Positions 43,728 through 52,450 of a stretch of DNA of 64,000 bases are shown one piece after another. The position numbers were made by a program, and so were the translations under genes. This DNA is from Corynebacterium minutissimum. Its GTDB lineage: Bacteria; Actinomycetota; Actinomycetes; Mycobacteriales; Mycobacteriaceae. A model generated the notes under the pieces. It ran no database searches, had not been told where the DNA came from, and saw only the letters and a program-made list of their open reading frames with translations. The stretch is taken from the NCBI RefSeq assembly GCF_000988205.1, contig NZ_LAYQ01000019.1, positions 80,220 to 144,219 on the forward strand, read 5' to 3'. Every line of letters begins with the position of its first letter. The first letter of the stretch is position 1.

Positions 43728-44210
43728 CTAGTTTTCAAGCACCGGGGTGAGCAGGATCTGGATGTCGTTGATGCACCAGATCATGAAGTTGCCGGCCATG
43801 ACCCAGAAAATCGCCATCCAACCGTGCCAGCGCACGTAGGCCTTGAGTTTGCGCACCATGATGACGGCGCAGCCGATCATGCCGATGAAGGGGATGATCA
43901 GCGTCGTCGTGGCGAACACCGTGCGCTGGGTCCTTGTGCACAGCCAAGCGGCGAACTCCACGCGGAGGCAGTCGGTCGTGGTTCCGAAGAACCTGAAGAA
44001 TCCAGCGAGGAGGAGCGCGTACAGCGCCGAGCTCACAAGGATAACCACCATAAACCACAGCGCTTGGCGCGAGGAGCGGCGGTTGGCCTCGGCGACGGCG
44101 AGGGGATCGGGCTCGTCGGCAAGCTCATCAAAGCTGCGGGGCTCGGGGCGAGGCAGGTTGGTATAGTCCGCGTCGGACGTGAGATCATTTTCGGGGTGCT
44201 CTGCTGCCAT
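43728..44210 (-). CDS. Hypothetical three-helix membrane protein
   Basis: 160 residues from ATG 44210 ([10 protein letters not shown]). An acidic, proline-containing N-terminal half ([17 protein letters not shown]) precedes three hydrophobic helices ([59 protein letters not shown]). I do not recognise a family with certainty. It converges with trhO at a distance of six bases and is followed upstream by the universal stress gene. A TAGACT -10 close to the ATG suggests a very short leader. An in-frame TTG at 44219 is an alternative start. Confidence 0.72.
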   Translation of the reverse strand: MAAEHPENDLTSDADYTNLPRPEPRSFDELADEPDPLAVAEANRRSSRQALWFMVVILVSSALYALLLAGFFRFFGTTTDCLRVEFAAWLCTRTQRTVFATTTLIIPFIGMIGCAVIMVRKLKAYVRWHGWMAIFWVMAGNFMIWCINDIQILLTPVLEN

Positions 44211-44221
44211 GCTGTGCAAGT

Positions 44222-45205
44222 CTAACGTGCTTCGGGGTCATAGGTGCTCGGGCAGACCAGGACTGGCACGCCCACGTGGGGGAGTAGTTCGGTGGCGGTG
44301 CTGCCGATGAAGACGCGCTCGATCGGTCCCATGGGGGAGGAGCCCAAGCAGAGCAGGTCGCCCTTCTTCCACTTGAGCGAATCCACCGCGCCGGACCAGC
44401 CGTGGCCGCTGCCGATGTCCGTCGTGACGGAAATCTCCGGGAAGGCCTCTGCGATGAAATCGTGGGCGCGGTCCAACAGCGAGAGCGAGTGCTCGCGCCA
44501 ATTGGGGGCGTCGGAGGGAAAAGTGGGGGAGTATTCGAGGGGGACGTCGACCAGCCCCTTGGCGGAAAACGCCAGGATACGCAAGGGGATGCCGCCGCGC
44601 TGCGCAATGCAAGCTGCGTGCCGGAGGGCGGGATCGTCAGCGCGGCCAAGTTCGGTGAAGGCGAAATTGATGCGCGTCACTCCGTGCTTGGACAGCTTGA
44701 TACCGCGCGGGGTGAGACCCACGGGAAGCGGCGAGTAGTGCAGCAGCGCATCGGCGGTAGAACCGGAGAAGAAACGGCCCTTCGGCGCGGACTGGTTGGC
44801 CCCCAGGAGGATGACGTGAGCGTTGAAATCCGTAGCCGCTTGCTCCAGCAGCTGCGGGCGGGACGGTCCCGCGATGAGAACGGAGACGTTCTTATCGAGC
44901 TGGGCCTTGTCCACCCCGGCTGCGTCCAAGGCCTGCTTAACGGCGCGTTCGCAGGTTGCGCGCTCCTTCTTGAACCACTGCTTATAGGAGCCGCTGAGCT
45001 TGCTGAGCGACGTCACGGTGAGGGGTTGCGAAATCGTGGATACAACCCGGATCTGAACGGGCGTGGAACGCGCAAGCCATGCGGCAAACTCGATGGCCTC
45101 GGTGCCTGTGGAGCTAGGACTCCACGAGACGAGTACGCGAAGCGGGGGGATACGGTCTTCCGAGGAGGACTGTCCTTCCGCGGGGTGTGAAGATTTCTTA
45201 GCCAT
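44222..45205 (-). CDS. Universal stress protein with tandem UspA domains
   Basis: 327 residues. Two Usp folds: [29 protein letters not shown] opens the first, ending [35 protein letters not shown]. The second ([24 protein letters not shown]) ends [36 protein letters not shown]. Both retain a G-x2-x9-G(S/T) type ATP loop. Role in stress survival is inferred from the family. It lies downstream of the MarR gene on the same strand, separated by an A+T-rich gap of 83 bp. Confidence 0.9.
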   Translation of the reverse strand: MAKKSSHPAEGQSSSEDRIPPLRVLVSWSPSSTGTEAIEFAAWLARSTPVQIRVVSTISQPLTVTSLSKLSGSYKQWFKKERATCERAVKQALDAAGVDKAQLDKNVSVLIAGPSRPQLLEQAATDFNAHVILLGANQSAPKGRFFSGSTADALLHYSPLPVGLTPRGIKLSKHGVTRINFAFTELGRADDPALRHAACIAQRGGIPLRILAFSAKGLVDVPLEYSPTFPSDAPNWREHSLSLLDRAHDFIAEAFPEISVTTDIGSGHGWSGAVDSLKWKKGDLLCLGSSPMGPIERVFIGSTATELLPHVGVPVLVCPSTYDPEAR

Positions 45206-45288
45206 TCATCAAAAGGATCGGGGTCGTTTCCTTCATTATCGACCCTTCACGCTTTAAAATAAAATCTGTTCTACCGGCACTTTTTGGT

Positions 45289-45768
45289 CTATTTTCCGTC
45301 CATGGTGGGGCGGTACACATCCGCGAGTTTGGAAATCAGGTTGACCAAAGAATTGGCGTCCTTGATGTCCTCCGGTTCAAGCCAGCGCAAGATCTCGGCC
45401 AAAGCTGCCGCACGCTGGCGGGAGACGATGGTCAGCTCGGATTCGCCGAGCTGGGTGAGGGCGACGAGAACGCCGCGGCGGTCCTTTTCGTCGCGGTGCC
45501 GTTCCACGAAGCCTTGGCGCTCCAATTGGTACAGTGCATTGGACGCGGTGGGCATCCGGATTAGCTCTGCTTGGGCAATGGTGCTGACGCGAGAGGGCCC
45601 ACGCAGGCGCAGCTGATTCATGATCGAGACCTGCGAGGTGGTTAGGGACGTGCCCTCCGTTGTGCGCTGGAAGATGAGCATGAGCTTATTGAGCGCGGGC
45701 TGGATCTGGCGGGCAACATCCAGGGCGTCCTCGTAGGGGATCGGGGATTCGATAGTTTCTTCACTCAT
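45289..45768 (-). CDS. MarR-family transcriptional regulator (MalR-like)
   Basis: 159 residues with the MarR winged helix: LTTSQVSIMNQLRLRGPSRVSTIAQAELIRMPTASNALYQLERQGFVERHRDEKDRRGVLVALT. The position next to a universal stress gene, DUF5318 and ponA matches, as far as I recall, the MalR locus of C. glutamicum, a regulator of envelope-related genes. The -10 TACACT on the minus strand (plus 45777-45782) ends eight bases before the ATG, so a leaderless mRNA is likely. The gap to the divergent DUF5318 gene also holds TTAG/CTAA repeats that could be operator half-sites. Confidence 0.85.
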   Translation of the reverse strand: MSEETIESPIPYEDALDVARQIQPALNKLMLIFQRTTEGTSLTTSQVSIMNQLRLRGPSRVSTIAQAELIRMPTASNALYQLERQGFVERHRDEKDRRGVLVALTQLGESELTIVSRQRAAALAEILRWLEPEDIKDANSLVNLISKLADVYRPTMDGK

Positions 45769-45893
45769 GGAAAATAAGTGTAGCTACGATCCACTCGCGG
45801 CGGTAGTTAGCCGACTAAAAAATTAGGTTTTGCGTCGCGAAGTGCCCAAGGGGAGCCTAGATTGTTGACGCTGCCCGCACTACACTGTCCGGC

Positions 45894-46298
45894 GTGAATT
45901 CTCCGTCCAAGGCAGAGTCTGCAAAGACAAGGCCAGAAGTGGCCTACCGCAACGAAGTCTCCTATGAATGGGAGCGCGCGCAGCATCTGCGCGAGCTTCG
46001 CGCGGGAAAAGTGACGCGCGAAGAACTGTGTGATGCTGATTTTCTTCTCCGTGCGGCGGCGGAGCACCACGGCGTTGACATGCAGAAGCCGTGCCCGGTG
46101 TGCGGAGAAGCGCTGCGACTGACCCGCTGGGTTTATGGCGACTCTTTAAAGCGCCGTGCGGGAAGCGCGCGCAGCGCGGCGGAAATTGCAGAAATGGCGG
46201 CCGAGGGGCTGGAGTTTACAGTGCATTTCGTGGAAGTGTGCCCGGCATGCCGCTGGAATCATCTGCTTCGAGCGGCCACGGTCTATGCTCGAAGGTAG
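45894..46298 (+). CDS. DUF5318 family protein
   Basis: Actinobacterial protein of 134 residues. It contains two CxxC pairs, CPVCGEAL and CPACRWNH, which probably bind zinc. The helical N-terminus (AYRNEVSYEWERAQHLRELRAGKVTREELCDADFLLRAAAEHHG) is characteristic. Function unknown; it is almost always found next to the class A penicillin-binding protein gene in corynebacteria and relatives. GTG start at 45894, seven bases after TACACT, points to a leaderless transcript. Confidence 0.85.
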   Translation: MNSPSKAESAKTRPEVAYRNEVSYEWERAQHLRELRAGKVTREELCDADFLLRAAAEHHGVDMQKPCPVCGEALRLTRWVYGDSLKRRAGSARSAAEIAEMAAEGLEFTVHFVEVCPACRWNHLLRAATVYARR

Positions 46299-46374
46299 TT
46301 TTGGCTTCCCAGTTCACGCCGGTAAGCTGCATGTATTTACAGTTTCTGTACAGGATTGATGAGGACACGGATTA

Positions 46375-48603
46375 GTGACCGAGAAGGAAACCTCCGGGCG
46401 AAAGTCAGGTAATCGCAAGAAGAGCGCCTCGCACAGGAGTAGGCGTTCGTCCGGCCGCACACGCCGCTGGCCGTGGATCGTGCTCGCTGTCTTATTCGTA
46501 ATTGTCGGCATCCCCGCCTTGCTCTTTGGGTACGCGTATACGCAATACGACGTCCCCGAGCCCAAGGAGCTGCAGCCGAGCCAGATTTCCACGATTGTCG
46601 CCGGCGACGGCGAAACCCAGCTGGCCAAACTAGTTCCACCGGAGGGCAACCGCCGCCAGGTGACCCTGGATGAGATCCCGGATTACGTTGAGGATTCTGT
46701 CCTCGCGGCCGAGGACCGCGAGTTCTGGACCAACTCGGGCTTTTCCTTTACAGGTCTGGGCCGTGCCGTCTTGGGCAAGCTCACCGGTGATGCTTCCGCT
46801 GGTGGTGGCTCGACGATTACTCAGCAGTATGTGAAGAATACTCTCGTTGGTGACGAGTACTCCTACGTCCGCAAGATTCGTGAGCTCATCTACTCGGTGA
46901 AGATGACCAACGAATGGTCCAAGGAGGACATCCTCAACGCCTACCTCAACACGGTCTACTTCGGCCGCAACGCGTATGGCATCGAGGCTGCATCCAATGC
47001 GTACTTTAATAAGGACGCCAAGGACCTCACTAAGGAAGAAGGCGCGCTGCTGGCGGGTGTTATCCAGTCCCCGTCCGTCCTTGATCCGTGGGTAGATGAG
47101 GAACGGTCCCAAGCTCGCTGGAACTACGTCATGGATGGCCTCGTTGAGATGGGTGACTTGGATCAGTCTGAACGCGATCAGCTCGTCTTCCCGGAGACCC
47201 GCGATCCGTCTGAGTATTCCGCGTATACCGAAGCGCCGGGTGCCTATGGTCACATCAAGAACCAGGTCATTGATGAGCTGTCCCGCGTGGGTATTACCGA
47301 GGACCAGCTGGCCACCGGTGGTCTGAAGGTGACGACGACCATTGATATGACCGTCCAGAATGCATCGACGGATGCTGCCCACGCAGAGCTGGGAGTGCTG
47401 CAGGAAGATGCACGCGCGGCAGCAGTCACCATTGACCCGGCCACGGGTGCCGTGCGTGGCTACTACGGCGGTGACGATTCCAACGGCTGGGATTATGCCA
47501 ATTCCCCGCTGCAGACAGGTTCAACCTTCAAGATTATGACCCTGGCCGCAGCGCTCCAGCAGGGCATCGATCTCAATACTTATTACTCCTCGGCGCCCTA
47601 CCAGCTGCCTGGATCGCAGCTCGTGACCAACGACGTGGGTGCCGGCTGCGGTAGCTGCTCCATCGCTGAGGCAATGAAGAATTCTTATAACACGTCCTTC
47701 CTGCGCCTCCAGGATGACTTGGAAAACAAGACGCAGGACACCGCGGATATGGCGCATGCGTTGGGCGTGCCGCGCAGTCTTCCGGGGATTGAAAAGACCC
47801 TCACTGAAAATGGTGGAACGCCGTACGAGGGCATCGTGCTGGGCCAGTACCAGTCGCGTCCGCTCGATATAGCGACGGCAATGGCCACCTTGACCAACCA
47901 AGGCATATGGCATCAGCCGCACTTCGTGGAAAAGGTAGAAAACGCTGCCGGCGAAGTCCTCTACGAGAACCCGACCGACGGCGGTGAACGCCGTGTCTCC
48001 GCCAACGTGGCCAACAACGTGATCTCCGCGATGCAGCCAATTGCCGCATGGTCCAATGGTGCGCTAGCTGGCGGACGCCCGTCTGCCTCCAAGACTGGTA
48101 CGACGCAGCTGGGCGATACGGGCCAGAACAAGGATGCGTGGATGGTCGGTTCCACGCCGCAGCTGGCTACAGCAGTGTGGGTAGGCACGGCCGACAACAC
48201 CTCCGCAATCTTTAATCAGTGGGGTGGAATCATGTACGGCTCGGATGCACCGACAAAGATCTGGAAGTCCATCTTGGACACCTCTCTGGCCAACGTGGAG
48301 CAACAGCCCTTCCCGCAGGCTTATCCGGTTCATTACGGCGTCGGCAGCTGGGGCTCGGGATATGTCTATGATCCGAGCCAGACCACCACGTGGAACCAGA
48401 CGCCGGCGAGCCCGGAGAGCGACAGCACCGAGGGTGAAGAGGAAACACCTGACGAGGGCGGCGAGCACCACGACGAGGGTCAGGGCGGTAGCCCAGAGCA
48501 GCCGGCCCAGCCTGAGCAGCCTGAGCAACCCGCTAACCCTGAAGTACCTTCACTCGATGACATTCTTAATGGAGATGGCCTCGACCAATTGCTTGGCCAA
48601 TAG
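46375..48603 (+). CDS. ponA: Class A penicillin-binding protein (transglycosylase/transpeptidase)
   Basis: Bifunctional peptidoglycan synthase of 742 residues. A basic N-terminal tail is followed by one membrane anchor (WPWIVLAVLFVIVGIPALLFGYA, about 33-55). The GT51 domain has EDREFWTNSGFSFTGLGRAV and GGSTITQQYVKN. The transpeptidase has SxxK as STFK (PLQTGSTFKIM), SYN in the NSYNTSF segment and KTGT in ASKTGTTQ. The C-terminal 70 residues are Pro/Glu/Gly-rich and probably cell-wall-side. GTG start at 46375 immediately after a TAG. It is followed by a GT87 gene after 15 bases, as a probable operon. ponA and mrcB are both used for this orthologue. Confidence 0.93.
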   Translation: MTEKETSGRKSGNRKKSASHRSRRSSGRTRRWPWIVLAVLFVIVGIPALLFGYAYTQYDVPEPKELQPSQISTIVAGDGETQLAKLVPPEGNRRQVTLDEIPDYVEDSVLAAEDREFWTNSGFSFTGLGRAVLGKLTGDASAGGGSTITQQYVKNTLVGDEYSYVRKIRELIYSVKMTNEWSKEDILNAYLNTVYFGRNAYGIEAASNAYFNKDAKDLTKEEGALLAGVIQSPSVLDPWVDEERSQARWNYVMDGLVEMGDLDQSERDQLVFPETRDPSEYSAYTEAPGAYGHIKNQVIDELSRVGITEDQLATGGLKVTTTIDMTVQNASTDAAHAELGVLQEDARAAAVTIDPATGAVRGYYGGDDSNGWDYANSPLQTGSTFKIMTLAAALQQGIDLNTYYSSAPYQLPGSQLVTNDVGAGCGSCSIAEAMKNSYNTSFLRLQDDLENKTQDTADMAHALGVPRSLPGIEKTLTENGGTPYEGIVLGQYQSRPLDIATAMATLTNQGIWHQPHFVEKVENAAGEVLYENPTDGGERRVSANVANNVISAMQPIAAWSNGALAGGRPSASKTGTTQLGDTGQNKDAWMVGSTPQLATAVWVGTADNTSAIFNQWGGIMYGSDAPTKIWKSILDTSLANVEQQPFPQAYPVHYGVGSWGSGYVYDPSQTTTWNQTPASPESDSTEGEEETPDEGGEHHDEGQGGSPEQPAQPEQPEQPANPEVPSLDDILNGDGLDQLLGQ

Positions 48604-48618
48604 GAGATTGATCCCCCG

Positions 48619-50022
48619 GTGAGCCATCACACTTCTTCGCAGCTTGTGCCACTCTCATCCGAATCGATGACCCGTGGCGCCATCGATGCCCTCGGCGGGC
48701 CGACGGGGCGCTTCGCCCGCTCGGCCCATTCTGGTTGGTGGACGCCGCTGCGCGTCATCATCACACTGGCGTGGACGTTCCTGGCGTTTGGATTCTTGAG
48801 TAAGGCAACCTGCGCGGGCAGCCGCCGGGGCGAGGACGGCCTCATCAGCCTGAACTGGGATGGTAACCGCCAGTACACGTCCTTTTGTTATAACGACATC
48901 GTGCCGCTCTATGGTGGGCGCGGCTTGGATCAACCTGGCTTTCCCTATGCCTACTCCTGGGCGGAGGGAGACCTCACGCGCTACATGGAATACCCCGTTC
49001 TGGCGGGCCTGTTCCAGGGCGTCGTCGGCTGGCTGGCGCGCACCACGTATCCGGCCGTCGAGTGGATTGGTATGGCCGAGGTCAGCTGGTACTTCGGGCT
49101 GACCACGCTCATCTTGTCCCTCGTGTGGGTCGGCACCGTGGTCATGGTATTCCAGCTCACGGGCAACCGGGCATGGGATACCGTTCTCATGGCGGCCAGC
49201 CCGCTCGTGGTTATCCACGCTTTCACCAACTGGGATATCCCGTCGGTAGCGTTCATGGTGGGCGCCCTTCTCGCAGTGAAGAAGCGCAAGAACTGGCTCG
49301 CCGGCATTCTCATTGGGCTCGGCACGGCATTCAAGCTGTGGCCTCTGTTTATCTTAGGCGCGTTTCTGGTGTTGGCCATCCGCCTCAAGCGCTGGGCGCC
49401 TTTCTTCAAGATGTTCGTGGCAACCGCCGCGACGTGGCTCGTGGTGAACCTTCCCGTGGCGCTGGCCTACCCCGAGGCCTGGCGCGAATTCTTCCGGCTC
49501 AATCAAGAACGCGGTGCCGAGTGGACCACGATCTATGCGCTCTTGAGCCGCGTCGCGGGCGTGAGTTTTGAGCCCGAATTCCTCAACACTTTCTCACTCG
49601 TGGCGTTTCTGGTGAGCTGCGGGGCGATTGCCATCATGGGTCTTAAGGCGCCGCGCGCGCCGCGAGTAGCCGAAATGATCTACCTCATCATCATGGCCTT
49701 CCTCATTTTCAACAAGGTGTGGTCCCCGCAGTACTCCCTGTGGCTGGTCGTCCCGGCACTCCTGGCGCTTCCGCGGTGGCGGCTCATCTTTAGCTGGGCG
49801 CTTGCCGACGCCCTCCTCTGGCCCATCCTCACCTGGCACATGCTCGGCTCGGATAATAAGGGCCTGCCGCACGAGATGCTCGATATCGCGGTGCTGACGC
49901 GCGATGGCTTCATCATTGCCATCGGCGTGCTCATCATCCGCCAGATGTGGGGCAAGTCTGAGGACAAGGTCCGCGCCGCTCATGGCGGCAGGGACCCGTT
50001 GGCGGGAGATTTTGCACGATGA
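48619..50022 (+). CDS. GT87-family polyprenol-phosphate mannosyltransferase-like membrane protein
   Basis: 467 residues with about ten transmembrane helices and the DUF2029/GT87 features MEYPVLAGLFQGVVGWLAR, LIGLGTAFKLWPLFILGAFL and FNKVWSPQYSLWLVVPALL. Family members add mannose from polyprenyl-phosphate-mannose to lipomannan/lipoarabinomannan precursors in Corynebacteriales. GTG start, with GGAG 12-15 bases upstream. The gene sits directly after ponA, consistent with an envelope role, and overlaps the following small gene by ATGA. The specific glycan step is not assignable here. Confidence 0.85.
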   Translation: MSHHTSSQLVPLSSESMTRGAIDALGGPTGRFARSAHSGWWTPLRVIITLAWTFLAFGFLSKATCAGSRRGEDGLISLNWDGNRQYTSFCYNDIVPLYGGRGLDQPGFPYAYSWAEGDLTRYMEYPVLAGLFQGVVGWLARTTYPAVEWIGMAEVSWYFGLTTLILSLVWVGTVVMVFQLTGNRAWDTVLMAASPLVVIHAFTNWDIPSVAFMVGALLAVKKRKNWLAGILIGLGTAFKLWPLFILGAFLVLAIRLKRWAPFFKMFVATAATWLVVNLPVALAYPEAWREFFRLNQERGAEWTTIYALLSRVAGVSFEPEFLNTFSLVAFLVSCGAIAIMGLKAPRAPRVAEMIYLIIMAFLIFNKVWSPQYSLWLVVPALLALPRWRLIFSWALADALLWPILTWHMLGSDNKGLPHEMLDIAVLTRDGFIIAIGVLIIRQMWGKSEDKVRAAHGGRDPLAGDFAR

Positions 50023-50201
50023 CTATCACCATCGTGGGCATCGTCTCCATCACGCTGGGCTTCCTTTGTGTGTTGAGCGCCTACTACCTGTTTCAGCGCT
50101 CTCAAGACCGCACCTGGCCGGTTGTGCTGGGCTTGCTGGCTTTGCTGTTTCTCACGGTGATCCCGGCGGGATCGGCGATCTTCGTCGCGGCGACCCACTA
50201 G
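50019..50201 (+). CDS. Small two-helix membrane protein
   Basis: 60 residues with two hydrophobic helices (ITIVGIVSITLGFLCVLSAYYLF and WPVVLGLLALLFLTVIPAGSAIFVA) joined by the charged loop QRSQDRT. Its ATG overlaps the GT87 stop as ATGA, which favours a real gene. No family recognised. It may assist the neighbouring glycosyltransferase or be independent. Confidence 0.65.
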   Translation: MTITIVGIVSITLGFLCVLSAYYLFQRSQDRTWPVVLGLLALLFLTVIPAGSAIFVAATH

Positions 50202-50286
50202 CGGCAGCCGAGGAGATGGGGGATTTCCTTTTCCGCCGGTCAGTGCGGTACTGTGTGAGGGTTGCTTGACGCAACAGACCCTCCTG

Positions 50287-50309
50287 CCATATCCGCAAAG
50301 GTGATATGG
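50287..50309 (+). promoter_or_regulatory. rpsF leader hairpin (possible S6-type autoregulatory RNA)
   Basis: CCATATC (50287-50293) and GATATGG (50303-50309) pair perfectly around a 9-base loop, 30 bases before the AGGAGG of rpsF. CCG follows at 50310-50312. Leaders of S6 operons often carry a hairpin bound by S6 (or S6:S18). The consensus cannot be tested by eye; here the operon lacks rpsR. Confidence 0.4.
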
Positions 50310-50348
50310 CCGATACCAATTACTAGACCATAGGAGGTGATGAGGTCC

Positions 50349-50639
50349 GTGCGTCACTACGAAGTCATGATCATTCTGGATCCTAACCAGGATGAGCGCA
50401 CCGTAACCCCGTCCCTAGACAAGTTCCTCGAAACGATCCGCAAGGATGGCGGCAAAGTCGAAAAGGTTGATGTGTGGGGCAAGCGCCGTCTTGCATACCC
50501 GATCAACAAGAAGGAAGAGGGCATCTACGCAGTCGTGGAGCTGGAGTGTGAATCCCACTCGGTTCTCGAGCTTGATCGCCGTCTGAACCTGAACGACTCC
50601 ATTATGCGTACCAAGGTTCTGCGCACCGACAGCAAATAG
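50349..50639 (+). CDS. rpsF: 30S ribosomal protein S6
   Basis: Primary rRNA-binding protein of the platform of the small subunit. 96 residues from GTG 50349 ([19 protein letters not shown]). This start matches the usual MRxYExMxI N-terminus. AGGAGG at 50332-50337 is somewhat distant (11 bases), and ATG 50340 and ATG 50337 are closer alternatives that would add residues not seen in the family. First gene of the rpsF-ssb-rplI operon; rpsR, which usually lies between ssb and rplI, is absent. Confidence 0.95.
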   Translation: MRHYEVMIILDPNQDERTVTPSLDKFLETIRKDGGKVEKVDVWGKRRLAYPINKKEEGIYAVVELECESHSVLELDRRLNLNDSIMRTKVLRTDSK

Positions 50640-50690
50640 CGGATACTGGGTTTCGAGCAATCCACGTAACCGATATTAAGGAGTAAAGAC

Positions 50691-51284
50691 ATGGCTCAGG
50701 GAGATACCAACATTACGGTTGTCGGCAACATTGTGGCCGACCCGGAACTGCGCTTCACCCCAGCGGGTGCCGCAGTGGCAAATTTCCGTGTTGCCTCCAC
50801 CCCGCGTCGCTATAATCAGCAGACTTCCCAGTGGGAGGACGGCGAGGCCATGTTCCTCACCTGCAACGTGTGGCGCCAAGCCGCAGAAAACGTTGCGGAG
50901 ACCTTGACCAAGGGCATGCGCGTTATCGTTACTGGCCGTTTGCGCCAGCGGTCTTACCAGACCCGTGAGGGCGAGAACCGCACTGTTTTTGAAATCGAGG
51001 TTGATGAGGTCGGCCCGTCCCTGCGTTATGCATCCGCACAGGTTAACCGCAAGTCCGGCAACGGCGGCGGCAACTATGGTGGCGGCCAGCAGCAGGGTGG
51101 TGCTAACTACGGCGGCGGCAACCAAGGTGGTTTCTCCGGAAACCAGGGCGGTTTCTCTGGAAACCAGTCCCAGTCCTCTGCCCCGCAGCAGTCTCAGCAG
51201 CAGTCGGCTCCGAGTAACGATCCGTGGAATTCTGCACCCCAAGCGGGAAGCTTTGGTGGTGCGGATGCAGAACCCCCGTTCTAA
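50691..51284 (+). CDS. ssb: Single-stranded DNA-binding protein
   Basis: 197 residues. The OB-fold occupies about 1-115 ([68 protein letters not shown]). The tail is Gly/Gln/Asn-rich with repeated [11 protein letters not shown] units. It ends GGADAEPPF, a slightly less acidic version of the usual DDDIPF tip that recruits replication and repair partners. AAGGAG precedes the ATG. Co-transcribed with rpsF and rplI. Confidence 0.97.
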   Translation: MAQGDTNITVVGNIVADPELRFTPAGAAVANFRVASTPRRYNQQTSQWEDGEAMFLTCNVWRQAAENVAETLTKGMRVIVTGRLRQRSYQTREGENRTVFEIEVDEVGPSLRYASAQVNRKSGNGGGNYGGGQQQGGANYGGGNQGGFSGNQGGFSGNQSQSSAPQQSQQQSAPSNDPWNSAPQAGSFGGADAEPPF

Positions 51285-51330
51285 GACTGTCACGCAAGTA
51301 TTCATTTAACTCAATTGAAAGGCAGGGATC

Positions 51331-51783
51331 ATGAAGCTGATCCTCACCGCTGCCGTTGAGAACCTCGGCGCCCCCGGCGAAATTGTAGAGGTTAAGGACG
51401 GCTACGGACGTAACTACCTGCTTCCGCGCGGCCTGGCAATCGTTGCTACCCGCGGTGCTGAGAAGCAGATCGAGGGCATCAAGCGCGCCCAGGAAGCTCG
51501 CGCAATCCGCGACCTGGACCACGCACGCGAGATCCGTACCCAGCTGGAGGAGCTCAAGGACGTTAACGTCCCCGTGAAGACCTCCGAGTCCGGCAAGCTC
51601 TTCGGCTCCGTGTCCGCTGAGGACATCGTGAACGCCGTTGCCGCCGCTGGCGGCCCGAAGCTGGACAAGCGCATCGTTGTGCTGCCCAAGGGCCTGGTCA
51701 AGAAGACCGGCAACTACCAAGTCGAGCTGAAGCTGCACGCTGACGTTATCGGCAAGGTGAACTTCTCGGTCGTCGCTGCCTAA
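51331..51783 (+). CDS. rplI: 50S ribosomal protein L9
   Basis: 150 residues. N-terminal L9 domain [40 protein letters not shown], long central helix, and C-terminal domain [15 protein letters not shown]. Structure and length are standard. Last gene of the rpsF operon; a strong hairpin follows after about 95 bases. Confidence 0.97.
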   Translation: MKLILTAAVENLGAPGEIVEVKDGYGRNYLLPRGLAIVATRGAEKQIEGIKRAQEARAIRDLDHAREIRTQLEELKDVNVPVKTSESGKLFGSVSAEDIVNAVAAAGGPKLDKRIVVLPKGLVKKTGNYQVELKLHADVIGKVNFSVVAA

Positions 51784-51877
51784 GAATTAAGGCGCACGAC
51801 GGTCACCCTCCGTTCGCCCGCGTGTGAGGCGCGGTGCCGGTACGCAGGACGTGACCTTAAGACAACAGCAAGGCTTT

Positions 51878-51927
51878 AAGGCCGTGCTCCTTTCACTATG
51901 TGAGGTGGTGAGAGGAAGCACGGCCTT
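51878..51927 (+). terminator. rpsF-ssb-rplI operon terminator
   Basis: AAGGCCGTGCT (51878-51888) and AGCACGGCCTT (51917-51927) form a perfect 11-bp GC-rich stem, extended inward by further pairs. CCGTTTTACG follows the stem, so the U run is short and not immediate. Confidence 0.75.
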
Positions 51928-52001
51928 GCGCCGTTTTACGCGGGGTCGCCTTTTGGGGATCTAGCACCGCAGGAGGCAGGGAAACGTCGCCAAGCGCGGC
52001 C

Positions 52002-52280
52002 TGTGGATAACTCGCCCAGCCTGTGGATAAACCTGCGTTCAGTTAACGGTGAATTCACTCATGCCGCTATGTGTTAACCCGCTGGTAGCGGCGATATCGG
52101 GGTAATGCTCCTACTTTTCCACGGGATGTGTGCGTATTTTCACACCTCAAAAAACGTGCCTTGACCTGCAGGAATAATCTGCGCTGGTCACAGCGGTGCA
52201 AAGTTATCCACAGCCCTGACCTCTGGCTTTGTACGCCATGTCTTTGCTGACCTGGGAATTCCACAGCTCTCTGTGGATAA
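52002..52280. promoter_or_regulatory. Cluster of four perfect DnaA boxes upstream of dnaB
   Basis: The 9-mer TGTGGATAA (reverse of TTATCCACA) occurs at 52002-52010, 52022-52030 and 52272-52280. TTATCCACA occurs at 52205-52213. The first two are in the same orientation, 20 bp apart, within repeated GCCTGTGGATAA. A+T-rich stretches lie between. The gap 51784-52450 contains no gene apart from the rplI terminator. It could regulate dnaB, titrate DnaA, or be part of an origin. Confidence 0.8.
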
Positions 52281-52450
52281 CTGTGAGAGTTATGCCCAAG
52301 GGGTAGTGTCTTGACCCTCGGCTACACTGTTGTGTACTACGCGCGGTTGCCGCTTGGCACTGCATCGAAGCCTGGCCGTCCGGCGCGGAGAAGAGTGAGA
52401 ACTTCAGGCACGGCCAGGGTGGGACTAATGAACGGTGGGATTGATGAGCA

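Noticed and set aside
52002..52280. Main chromosomal origin oriC
   Set aside because: DnaA boxes are present, but dnaA and dnaN are not adjacent in the window, and corynebacterial oriC normally lies at dnaA. Kept as a DnaA-binding cluster only.
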